This document shows positions 54,937 through 63,045 of a DNA stretch of 64,000 nt, one piece after another. Source of the stretch: Brevibacillus centrosporus. GTDB taxonomy: Bacteria > Bacillota > Bacilli > Brevibacillales > Brevibacillaceae. The position numbers and the translations under genes were made by a program. Every line of letters starts with the position of its first letter. Position 1 is the stretch's first letter. The notes beneath the pieces are model-generated. The model was given only the letters and a program-made list of their open reading frames with translations. It was not told the DNA's origin and did no database searches. Location: positions 1 through 64,000 of the forward strand of contig NZ_RHHP01000025.1 in the NCBI RefSeq assembly GCF_003710815.1, in the 5' to 3' direction.

Positions 54937-55299
54937 CTATTCGTATTCGGATACTCTCCCTGTCTGAATAAGCCAGCCATGCTGCAAATATTCCGCAACT
55001 CCATAAAAGATCGCCACGAAGCCTGCTCCCATCGGCGTGATCTGAATCGCAGCGGGCAAGATAAACGCGCTGACGTACGTAATCACAAAGCCTGCAATCA
55101 TATCAAGCGCTGTCGTCAGCCATAATGTTCCTGGCCGCAGGATGATTCTCTCCAGCCAATAACCCGCGAGTGCCAATACAAAGCCTACGCCAATTGAGTA
55201 ATAAAGAGATAAATAATTCACTTCCGGAAACAGCGCATCCGCCAATACTACCAACACCGGACTTACGAGCAGCTTGATCAATAAACCGTCCACGCTCAT
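54937..55299 (-). CDS. DUF2512 family membrane protein (YndM-like)
   Basis: A 120-residue protein with four hydrophobic segments (about 5-23, 32-50, 57-76, 80-100) and the DUF2512 pattern: LLIKLLVSPVLVVLADALFP, then TALDMIAGFVITYVSAFILP. Found in spore formers, function unknown. Ribosome site GGGAGGCAG precedes the ATG. Directly downstream of the decayed ger genes, but it has its own start and a terminator. Confidence 0.85.
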   Translation of the reverse strand: MSVDGLLIKLLVSPVLVVLADALFPEVNYLSLYYSIGVGFVLALAGYWLERIILRPGTLWLTTALDMIAGFVITYVSAFILPAAIQITPMGAGFVAIFYGVAEYLQHGWLIQTGRVSEYE

Positions 55300-55345
55300 C
55301 TGCCTCCCTCATTTGGTTTCTACAGTATTCCCACTTCTGTCCATT

Positions 55346-56113
55346 CTACTGCACGATTTTTTTGCGGAACCCTGCTATGATCAGCAAAAATAGGGGAAAG
55401 AGAATCCCGAAAGAAAGGTGCGTACGTCCCCCAGACCGGAATCAGCTCATACAAAGTGGAGGTAGTCGGGATGAGAACAAGCGCAAACACAATATTGCAC
55501 ATCGAAAGTGGCAGCAGGAGAAATCGATACTCCCGCAGACCAAACACATGTGCCAGACCGTAGCTGGGGAATGTCAGTCTCGCTGTTTGATCGTAGCCTA
55601 GCACAAGGAGACAAAGCGCTGTCGTGATGATTAATGCAAGTCCGCCAACCACCATTCCGGTGATGAGAGATTTTCCGTTATTCTCTGGTCGGTTGACCAT
55701 TGGATAGATCATCAGGACAGTCACCCCTTCCATTAAGGGAAATCCAGCAAATGGCAGAGCAGCCCGGATGACTGGCCCCACTCCGTTTTCCAGGACAGGC
55801 AGGATATTTTCCAGCTTGGCATTCGGCACGACAAACAAAACGAGAATGCCAAATAACAGGAGCACCCACGGAAAAAAAGCAGCTCCGTGTAAGCCATCAG
55901 GGTCAGCCCAGTAAAGCGCCGTCCCAGCGCATGTATCAGTGCTATACTCAGCAGGCCAATGACCATCGCAAGAATCGCTGCTATCCATGCGTCCCGTTTG
56001 GCGACAGTTGCTAACGGCCCTGGCATGATCAAAACAGCACTCCCTAGAATGTAGAGTACAGTCATAATCGTCAATTGTCGCGAGCTGATTTTGCCTTCTT
56101 CCCACATGCGCAT
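55346..56113 (-). pseudogene. Spore germination protein GerAB-like, internally deleted and frameshifted
   Basis: GerAB is the APC-like ten-helix subunit of germinant receptors (usual length about 365). Here residues 1-80 are intact (KISSRQLTIMTVLYILGSAV through GLTLMAYTELLFF), then, at a run of seven A at 55872-55878, reading shifts to a frame that resumes at FFPWVLLLFGILVLFVVPNA, skipping roughly 80-90 residues covering helices 3 and 4. A second frameshift near 55409-55416 displaces the proper ending FGILFPLFLLIIAGFRKKIV, whose stop is at 55346. Not functional. Confidence 0.88.
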
Positions 56114-56157
56114 CCGTTTCCTTCCTGTGAAGGCTCGACCGTCGAGCTGACTTAGGT

Positions 56158-56388
56158 CTATAGCAGCTGTTCAACCATTTTGTACAAAGGAGAGAACAGC
56201 TTGAGCAGCCAATCGATCGGGTTTGGCATATCGATCTGCAAGCATTTGGCTATGCTCAACACAGCAGCCAGCAAAAGCAGAATCAAAAACGCCCGAACTT
56301 CCCGCCTGTAACCTTTTTTGAGCAACGACGGTATTTCCAGCCATGCAATCAAAGCTACGACGGAAAGAATACCTGATATCGCCCACAT
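56158..56388 (-). CDS. Small two-helix protein of the ger operon (putative germinant receptor D subunit)
   Basis: A 76-residue protein with an N-terminal helix (about 3-20, ISGILSVVALIAWLEIP) and a second (about 32-48, AFLILLLLAAVLSIAKC), then a short tail. Such two-helix proteins are encoded in many Bacilli ger operons and modulate receptor activity. Ribosome site AAAGGGGCAGGG after the original gerAC stop. It is the only member of this operon with no visible lesion. Confidence 0.7.
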   Translation of the reverse strand: MWAISGILSVVALIAWLEIPSLLKKGYRREVRAFLILLLLAAVLSIAKCLQIDMPNPIDWLLKLFSPLYKMVEQLL

Positions 56389-56401
56389 AGACCCTGCCCC
56401 T

Positions 56402-57598
56402 TTATTCCTTGTTCATTTCCTGCAAGAACGAATTGCTGACCGTACCCAAACGGCCGTATTTTCACTTCAACCTTGTAATCTACCGGAAGCTTGGCAAATT
56501 GAGCGTCCCAATCCTTTTTCCAGGCCTTCCAAGCGGTAGCATTTGCCCGGTGGACAGCTTCTCCAAATCCAAAGATGTCTACCTTGTACTGCTTTTGCAC
56601 TTTAGACACGGTTTGATTCATCAAGTCTTGGACTCTCTTGGAGGCAATCTTTTCAATCTCTGCGATGCTGTTGGTCTTGGTCAGATCGAGATGACATGCC
56701 ATCTCTCCCACGTTTGCCTCGATACGCGATTTCACCTCGATACGTGGCTGTCCTTTCTCCACAAAGCCTTTCACTTTGGTATCTGATCGAATCACTTCGA
56801 TCACCATTTTTCAGCCACCGGGGCATGCCAGATCGCCGACCGTGCTTTTGATGTTGTTCAGAATAAAGTTGTAGCCAATGCTGTCATTCTGGTTCAGCCA
56901 GCCAATCAATTTGTCTTCCTTGAACACTGCCAGCCCTGTGTATTGCAGGGTTGCGGCGTTGTCTATTTTTTCCAGATTGGCATTAGTTTGTCCGATCTGA
57001 GCATTGCCGTTGATTCGAAGACCAGTCAGAACAGGCTGTTTGCCCTCGCTAACCAGATCAGCGATCAGTTGGTCCAGCGTAACAGTCGTACTCGGTGCCC
57101 AAGCTTTCGCCGATGCAGCCAAGGAATGGAACAGATTGTTGGCAGGGATTTTCTCAATCGGCGTCAAGATTTTCAGCGCCTCCTCAGCCGTATGCCCTTC
57201 TTTGGCAACGACGATGTAGAAATCCGTTAGCATTTCCTGATCGCGCGATACGAAATCAAGAACCTCTCCGAGTCCATCCTTCGCCACTGCTTCGCCAATG
57301 ACCAAAATGCGCAGATGGGAATTGTATATTTTCCGAGGCGATACCGTCGTCATTTTCCGCAGAGCCTCAAAGATCGTGGGCGCAGACATATGATACATCG
57401 TGACTGGCGTACGGCCACTTGTACCGCCCTTGTTTGCCGCCACTTCACCTGGATCGACCACCTGCACAGAAAACCGATATTGCTCCCCATCTTTGTCTAC
57501 GCCAAAGCCGCAAGCTCGTTCAGTTCACGCCGATTCCAGCAGCCAGTCAGAACGATAGTCATCAGTAGCATGATGATAATCAGTCGCCGTTTCTTCAT
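56402..57598 (-). pseudogene. Spore germination lipoprotein GerAC-like, with three lesions
   Basis: GerAC is the lipoprotein subunit of germinant receptors. The start at 57598 (AAAGGGGAGTGCAG before it) gives a normal lipoprotein signal ending VLTGCWNRRELNELAA; near 57500-57506 the frame must change to continue FGVDKDGEQYRFSVQVVDPG. An in-frame TGA at 56811-56813 interrupts LACPGG-KMVIEVI. Near 56440-56445 another frameshift diverts the ending from TVSNSFLQEMNKE, which terminates at 56402 in the third frame. Otherwise the ~395-residue sequence is complete, including VDIFGFGEAVHR near the end. Confidence 0.9.
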
Positions 57599-59015
57599 CT
57601 GCACTCCCCTTTGCTGTCGATATGTCCAGTGGCTGCTGATTACCCCTGCGCTTTGGTTTGCGTGTCGGTTTGTTTTGGGCACGGACTATATTGTTCTGCG
57701 AAATGAGATGGGGACGTGTCCGTAATGCCCAATGCGGCAATCGCAGCAGCGTATCCTTTTGATCTTGAATGTTTAGCGGTGCCAACGGACTCATGTAAGG
57801 GACCCCAAAGGATCGCAGGCTGCACAAATGCAAAACCAAGAGCAGTAAGCCGACGATTACGCCAAAAATACCGAAGGACGCCGCCAGAGCCATCAACGGA
57901 AAACGCAGCATCCGCACGGCGATGGACATATTGAAAGCTGGCAAGACAAAGCTGGCAATCGCCGTAATCGAAACTACGATGACCATGGCAGCAGACACGA
58001 TTCCCGCATCTACAGCGGCCGTCCCGATCACCAGGGTTCCTACAATGGACACGGCTTGCCCAATAGCTTTTGGCATCCGCACGCCTGCCTCCCGCAAAAT
58101 TTCGAAGGTCACTTCCATCAGCAGCGCTTCGAAAAACGCAGGAAAGGGAACACCTTCGCGCTGTGCCGCCAAGCTGATTAATAGCTGCGTGGGCAGCATC
58201 TCCTGATGAAAGGTCGTAATCGCGATGTATAACGACGGGCCCAATAGCGCGATAAAAAAGCTGACATACCGCAGCCCACGAAGCAGCGTGCTAATGTCTG
58301 CCCGCTGGTAGTAATCCTCTGCAGCCTGAAAAAAACCGACGAACAGAGCTGGTGCTACCAGCACAAAAGGCGTGCCGTCCACCAGGATTATCACTCTGCC
58401 TTCAACCAGCTCCGCAGTCGCCACGTCGGGACGCTCCGTATTGTTCATAGTCGGAAAGGGTGTAAAGGTTTCGTCCTGGATCAACTCTTCAATATAACCG
58501 GTCTCTAGGATACTATCGATACAGATTCGGTCAAGCCGCCTTCGTACTTCTTCAACGACCTTGTCATTGGCGATTCCTTTGATATAGGCGATTGCCACAT
58601 CCGTATGCGTCACATTCCCAATGCGGCGAATTTCAATCCACAGGCGCGGGTCCTTGATTCTGCGTCGGATTAACGACGTATTTGTCCGCAAATTCTCGGT
58701 AAAGCCTTCTCGTGGACCGCGAATCACCGTCTCTCCGGAGGGCTCTGTCACACTTCGTTCTTCCCAGCCTATCATCCCAACTGCAAAGCCTTCGTCATAA
58801 CCATCTAGCAAAAAAACGCAGTAGCCGGATAAAAGACACGTAAACAGAGAGTTGACATCGCATACCTCCTGGATGTCCCCCACGGTCATAACGGACTCTT
58901 TCAGAAAGTGCAAAACACCATCCGACCTGTCGAGCTCCCAGGAGAGCATCGTTTTAGGCAGATCGATCATCAATGTTTCCAAAAGAAAGTTTTGGATAGA
59001 GGCGGTGTCTACCAT
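57525..59015 (-). CDS. Spore germination receptor GerAA-like subunit, probably 5'-truncated
   Basis: A 496-codon frame covering most of the GerA/SpoVAF family A subunit: the soluble domain with ERSVTEPSGETVIRGPREGF and NTSLIRRRIKDPRLW, then the membrane part from NTERPDVATAELVEGRVIIL, VPFPAFFEALLMEVTFEILR and GTLVIGTAAVDAGIVSAAMV. Homology already begins upstream of the ATG (FHAALFYIDGM), but a TGA closes that frame 13 codons up and a terminator lies about 110 bases away, so some 50 N-terminal residues and a ribosome site are missing. The 3' end overlaps gerAC by 74 bases, longer than normal. Likely a pseudogene. Confidence 0.85.
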   Translation of the reverse strand: MVDTASIQNFLLETLMIDLPKTMLSWELDRSDGVLHFLKESVMTVGDIQEVCDVNSLFTCLLSGYCVFLLDGYDEGFAVGMIGWEERSVTEPSGETVIRGPREGFTENLRTNTSLIRRRIKDPRLWIEIRRIGNVTHTDVAIAYIKGIANDKVVEEVRRRLDRICIDSILETGYIEELIQDETFTPFPTMNNTERPDVATAELVEGRVIILVDGTPFVLVAPALFVGFFQAAEDYYQRADISTLLRGLRYVSFFIALLGPSLYIAITTFHQEMLPTQLLISLAAQREGVPFPAFFEALLMEVTFEILREAGVRMPKAIGQAVSIVGTLVIGTAAVDAGIVSAAMVIVVSITAIASFVLPAFNMSIAVRMLRFPLMALAASFGIFGVIVGLLLLVLHLCSLRSFGVPYMSPLAPLNIQDQKDTLLRLPHWALRTRPHLISQNNIVRAQNKPTRKPKRRGNQQPLDISTAKGSADEETATDYHHATDDYRSDWLLESA

Positions 59016-59124
59016 TCCATCGATATAAAAAAGAGCTGCATGAAAGCTCCGCTCGCTGCCAAATCATTACAACCAGTTTTTCCTATTGCGTCTGCTTATA
59101 AACGGATAGTCGCAGGGGAAGCAC

Positions 59125-59166
59125 AAAAAGACCCATGCCGCATTTTTTAGGCGACACAGGTCTTTT
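59125..59166 (-). terminator. Intrinsic terminator between the SurA-N gene and gerAA
   Basis: Minus-strand AAAAGACC-TGTG-t-CGC pairs with GCG-gCAT-GGGTCTTTTT around CTAAAAAAT, followed by a T run. It isolates the gerA remnant from any upstream promoter. Confidence 0.75.
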
Positions 59167-59189
59167 CGTATCGTATAGGCGATCTTGCT

Positions 59190-59831
59190 TTATGGCGTGG
59201 CAGGAACACTTGCATCTGCTGCATTTTCGACAAAGCTAGGATCATACCATTCTACTTTGTGGGTTTTTTCGATCGTTTCCATCCATTTGCTGTAGTTTTC
59301 ACTGCGATTGTTCTCAGACAGCATCGATTTGATCTGATCGTGGACTTTATCCAATGCAGGAGCAGGCGAGCCCATATGCGCTTTGTTCGCTTCATAGTAC
59401 TGCTGGATTTGCTCATCCGTTACAGGAAACGCCTTGTCCAACAATTTGTCGCGAGTTAGCAGCACTTCCATTTTACTGCGCAAGGTCTTCTCATCCATCC
59501 CCATCCCGCTCAGGTACTCCTGGAAGGCTTGGTCGGATCCGATCTGCTGTTTCATCGCATTTACTTCTTTATCTATATCTTCCTTTGAAACGGATATATT
59601 TTGCTGTTTCGCTTCCTGCTTGATCAGAGATTGGGCAACAAGCTCATTTGCCATCTGTTTTCCGTACAGATTTTTCATTTCATCATACAATTGATATTGC
59701 GTGATCTCCGTATCCCCCGCTTTGACGACAGCTGGGTCGAGATCCTTTTGACCTGCCTGATAAACACCCAATACGACAAGTCCTGCCAACAGGATAGATG
59801 CCGAAAGAATGGAAACATCAAACTTCTTCAC
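59190..59831 (-). CDS. SurA N-domain protein (foldase/chaperone-like, no PPIase domain)
   Basis: A 213-residue membrane-anchored extracellular protein. One N-terminal helix (about 7-26, VSILSASILLAGLVVLGVYQ) without a lipobox, then the SurA_N chaperone domain (about 35-185) with AGDTEITQYQLYDEM and a swapped-helix pattern rich in Lys/Glu. The parvulin domain of PrsA is absent. Similar short SurA-like proteins occur near spore genes and may help fold exported proteins. Monocistronic. Confidence 0.83.
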   Translation of the reverse strand: MKKFDVSILSASILLAGLVVLGVYQAGQKDLDPAVVKAGDTEITQYQLYDEMKNLYGKQMANELVAQSLIKQEAKQQNISVSKEDIDKEVNAMKQQIGSDQAFQEYLSGMGMDEKTLRSKMEVLLTRDKLLDKAFPVTDEQIQQYYEANKAHMGSPAPALDKVHDQIKSMLSENNRSENYSKWMETIEKTHKVEWYDPSFVENAADASVPATP

Positions 59832-59952
59832 GTAGAAATCCTCTCTTTCTTTTACTTATCCTCCAGTATAGACAGGAGTTGCGGTAGAAAAATGGAACGT
59901 GTTTACACAGGTTTTCCACATTTCATCTATTTTAAACGCGAAACCTCCGCCC

Positions 59953-60375
59953 TCACATGAACCAACGCGTAAAAAAAGAGGTAAGAACGGAGGCGATCAC
60001 GGGGCCCAAGACTGCCCATATTTGCAGAAAACGCTCTTGCTTTCTTCCTTTATCTCCTTCGATGATCTGTGCTAGATTGTCTTTGTCCGTCTTCTCGTTG
60101 TTCAACAGCTGCATGATGATATCTTTCTCTTTATCTGTTATCCCTGATTTCATTGCTATTTCCGTTTGCAATTTCGTTAATGCCTGCACGAGCTCTGCGC
60201 GCACTTCCTCCATCCGTTCCAAGCGGTGCTCTATACGTTCCAGCCATTTCGTGGCAACTGTTACTTTTCCTTCAAGCTTGTCAATTCGTTCCTCGAATTT
60301 ATCCAGGCGTTGATAGATCCGTTGCAAATGCTGCAAATCGAATTCCTTCTGGGAATCTTTTTCTCCTGGCGTCAT
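59953..60375 (-). CDS. Coiled-coil protein with C-terminal membrane anchor, unknown function
   Basis: A 140-residue protein I do not recognise. Residues about 12-75 are a heptad-rich coiled coil (RIYQRLDKFEERIDKLEGKV, LERIEHRLERMEEV), followed by a Lys/Asp-rich linker and one C-terminal helix (about 116-138, FLQIWAVLGPVIASVLTSFF). The layout recalls XhlA-like holin accessory proteins, but no lysis genes are nearby. Good ribosome site GGAGGTGGACCC. Confidence 0.75.
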   Translation of the reverse strand: MTPGEKDSQKEFDLQHLQRIYQRLDKFEERIDKLEGKVTVATKWLERIEHRLERMEEVRAELVQALTKLQTEIAMKSGITDKEKDIIMQLLNNEKTDKDNLAQIIEGDKGRKQERFLQIWAVLGPVIASVLTSFFTRWFM

Positions 60376-60526
60376 GGGTCCACCTCCTCCGTCCTTTGTA
60401 ATATCTTGTATATGAGGACCAGAAACGGATTGCTTGTACTCCTACCCGATTTTTTGCCCGACAGCAAAAAAAGGCAGAGCAGGACTGTTTCACAAAATGG
60501 GACAAATCCCTGCGTCATCTGCTTAT

Positions 60527-60554
60527 ACCTTGTCTCACTCTCACGCATATAGTA
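60527..60554 (+). promoter_or_regulatory. Sigma-K-type promoter of the CotB-like gene
   Basis: AC at 60527-60528, 17 bases, then CATATAGTA (60546-60554), which fits the sigma-K consensus AC-N16/17-CATANNNTA. It is about 75 bases before the GTG start of a coat protein gene, as expected for late mother-cell expression. Confidence 0.6.
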
Positions 60555-60627
60555 GCGATAGCAAATGAAAAAGTCGGTTCCTTTCATTTGACTACTTCAA
60601 GCGAAAGACAGTGAGGAAGGGATTCAA

Positions 60628-61185
60628 GTGGCAAAAAAGAAAAAAGAGGAATCGCTCGTAGGTCGTTTCGTAGCCGTAAGTCGCGGAGAAGCCGATTCCA
60701 GAACCGGAATCTTGCTTGCAGACCAAAAAGACCACCTGGTTCTGTATAACGGTCGCGATGGGATCGTTTACTACACGAAGAACGGAATCCAAGGTTTTAC
60801 TCCATACGATGAGGAAGAATCTGCGGACAACTCTCCAAGCACGGATGGCACCAACGAGGAAGTCCATTATTTCGATGGCAAAAACTTCTCGTCCATACTC
60901 GCGAGCTTGCTGTGGTCCCCCGTCCGATTCAATCGTGGTAACGAAGATCAGGTCGACGGCATATTGGCAGAAGTAGGCGAAAAAGAAGCTGTTTTGGTCA
61001 ACGGGAATGAAGTACGCAGACTTCCTCTCTCCGCCATTCGTGACATCGGTGACATCGTGGATGAACAACAGGGCGAAGAAGAAGTAGAGAATCAGGAAGA
61101 GGAGGGTGACGAAGCAAACGATAATCCCGCCTCCCAGAGAAACTGGAGAAAGCGGCATCGCAACAATCGTCACTCCAGGAGGTAA
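60628..61185 (+). CDS. Spore coat protein, CotB-like
   Basis: A 185-residue protein starting at GTG (ribosome site AGGAAGGG). Two CotB-type repeats are visible: residues about 11-55 (GRFVAVSRGEADSRTGILLA, VLYNGRDGIVYY) and about 82-135 (FSSILASLLWSPVRFNRGNE, VDGILAEVGEKEAVLVNGNE), the pattern RG-x-G-x-L seen three times in Bacillus subtilis CotB. The tail is very acidic (EEEVENQEEEGDE), then basic (RKRHRNNRHSRR), in place of CotB's Ser/Lys-rich end. A sigma-K-like promoter lies upstream. Outer-coat protein is the likely role. Confidence 0.8.
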   Translation: MAKKKKEESLVGRFVAVSRGEADSRTGILLADQKDHLVLYNGRDGIVYYTKNGIQGFTPYDEEESADNSPSTDGTNEEVHYFDGKNFSSILASLLWSPVRFNRGNEDQVDGILAEVGEKEAVLVNGNEVRRLPLSAIRDIGDIVDEQQGEEEVENQEEEGDEANDNPASQRNWRKRHRNNRHSRR

Positions 61186-61193
61186 AGAAAAAA

Positions 61194-61225
61194 GGGGCGC
61201 TGCCATCCAACTGGCAATGCCCCTT
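61194..61225. terminator. Bidirectional terminator between CotB-like gene and ABC exporter
   Basis: GGGGC-gc-TGCC / GGCA-at-GCCCC stem, flanked by AAAAAA on the left and TTTTG on the right, between converging genes. Confidence 0.8.
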
Positions 61226-61242
61226 TTGCTATTCCTTCCCTC

Positions 61243-63045
61243 TTAAGTACCCAACACCCGAAATTGCGAGAGTACGAGATCGTAGTATACACCTCGTCGG
61301 TCCATCAAGCTGGTGTGATTGCCCTGCTCGATGATCGTTCCGTGGTCGAGCACGACGATCGTATCCACCTCCCGGATGGTGGAAAGCCGGTGAGCGATGA
61401 CGATCGCTGTCCTGCCCTTGAGCAACCGCTTCAGTGCCTGCTGCACCTTTACTTCCGTCTCTGTATCAATACTTGCGGTTGCTTCGTCCAGAATCAGTAT
61501 CTTCGGATTGGCGAGCAGGGCACGGGCAAAGGATAGCAGCTGCCGCTCTCCCTGCGAGAGCACATTCCCTCTCTCTTCAACCTCTGTGTGATAGCCATTG
61601 GGCAGTCGACTGATAAAAAAGTCGGCGCCGATCGCACAAGCTGCCTGAATGACTTCCTCGTCCATCGCGTCCGGTCTTCCAAAGCGGATATTGTCCATGA
61701 TCGAACCTGAAAAAATGAAGGTATCCTGCAAAACGATGCTGACTTGCGAACGAAGAGTCTCCAATCGGACTTGCGTAAGGTCAACTCCGTCTATTTTCAC
61801 TCTGCCGCCTGTAGGATCGTAAAATCGACAAATCAAATTGACGATGGACGTCTTGCCTGATCCCGTATGCCCCACGAGTGCGATCGTTTCGCCTGCCTTG
61901 ATCTTTAAATCAATGTGGTGCAGAACATCTCGCTGCCCGTCATAGGAAAACTGGACATCCTCCAAAGCAATGCTTCCCTGAATATCGGTCAGCTCCACTG
62001 CCTCCTGCTGTTCGGGCACAGAAGGCTTCTCATCGAGAAATTCAAAGATTCGCTCTGACGACGCCATCGCCATCAAAAGTTGGTTGTACACCTGCCCCAA
62101 GCGGGAAATCGGCTCCCAGAAGTTGCCCAAATAATAAGCGAAGGCAACGAACACGCCAATCGAGATCGTATCCGCCTGAATGAGCGTGGCTCCAAGCCAA
62201 ATCAAGATCGCTGTACCGATGGCACCTGCCATATCCACGATGGGACGAAAGGTTGCACTTCGCTGTGTGGCTGTCCGCCAGGCTTCAAAGTTGTCCATGT
62301 TCATCCGCTCGAAAAAAGCCAGATTCTCCTGCTCCTGGGTAAAGGACTGCGTGACGCGGATGCCCTGAATGCTCTCATTCAAATGGGAGTTAATCTTGGA
62401 TTGCTTGAGACGCACGGTCTGCCATGCCAAGCGAATCTTCTTGCGCAGCTGAATGGAGATGAGGAACATGAGCGGCAAAACAATCATGATCCCAAAGGTC
62501 AGCGTTGGGCTCAGCACGAACAGCATGACGAGAATGCCGATCAGCATCACGATATCGATGAAGATATTGACGACGCCATTCGTAAACAAATCCTGAAGCG
62601 AATTGATGTCGTTGGTGATGCGGACCAGAATGGAGCCTGCCGAGCGCTTGTCAAAAAAGCGATGGGACAGTCTTTGGATATGGGTAAACAGCTCTTGGCG
62701 CAAGTCGTAGATGACGGAATGCCCCAATTGATTCGTCCAGCGAATCCGCAGGGCACTCTCCATCCATCCCAATACATACAGTCCCATGATCATGCCCGCT
62801 ACCTGGAACAGATCCATCAGATTCTTTTTCTGGATCGCCTCATCGATCGCGATACTGATCAGAAACGGTACCCCTAGCCGAACCAGTGTCACTACCGCCA
62901 GAGAAAGGATGGCAAAAGGAAGCCATTTGCCCAGATACGGCTTCATGTAGCCCATCAACCTGGTCATTTGTGTCCAGTTGTACGGCTTGTCGATCACGTT
63001 CTCGACGGAGTATTGAAAGCGATCGTGTTTTTGCCTGCTTTTCAT
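61243..63045 (-). CDS. ABC exporter half-transporter, catalytic subunit (YheH-like)
   Basis: A 600-residue fusion of six membrane helices (about 35-320) and a nucleotide-binding domain. Walker A GHTGSGKTSIVN (about 390), signature LSQGERQLLSFARAL, Walker B ILILDEATASID with the catalytic Glu. It overlaps the preceding half-transporter by four bases; together they form a heterodimeric multidrug-type exporter of the YheI/YheH or BmrCD kind. Substrate unknown; lipid or drug export is usual. Confidence 0.92.
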   Translation of the reverse strand: MKSRQKHDRFQYSVENVIDKPYNWTQMTRLMGYMKPYLGKWLPFAILSLAVVTLVRLGVPFLISIAIDEAIQKKNLMDLFQVAGMIMGLYVLGWMESALRIRWTNQLGHSVIYDLRQELFTHIQRLSHRFFDKRSAGSILVRITNDINSLQDLFTNGVVNIFIDIVMLIGILVMLFVLSPTLTFGIMIVLPLMFLISIQLRKKIRLAWQTVRLKQSKINSHLNESIQGIRVTQSFTQEQENLAFFERMNMDNFEAWRTATQRSATFRPIVDMAGAIGTAILIWLGATLIQADTISIGVFVAFAYYLGNFWEPISRLGQVYNQLLMAMASSERIFEFLDEKPSVPEQQEAVELTDIQGSIALEDVQFSYDGQRDVLHHIDLKIKAGETIALVGHTGSGKTSIVNLICRFYDPTGGRVKIDGVDLTQVRLETLRSQVSIVLQDTFIFSGSIMDNIRFGRPDAMDEEVIQAACAIGADFFISRLPNGYHTEVEERGNVLSQGERQLLSFARALLANPKILILDEATASIDTETEVKVQQALKRLLKGRTAIVIAHRLSTIREVDTIVVLDHGTIIEQGNHTSLMDRRGVYYDLVLSQFRVLGT

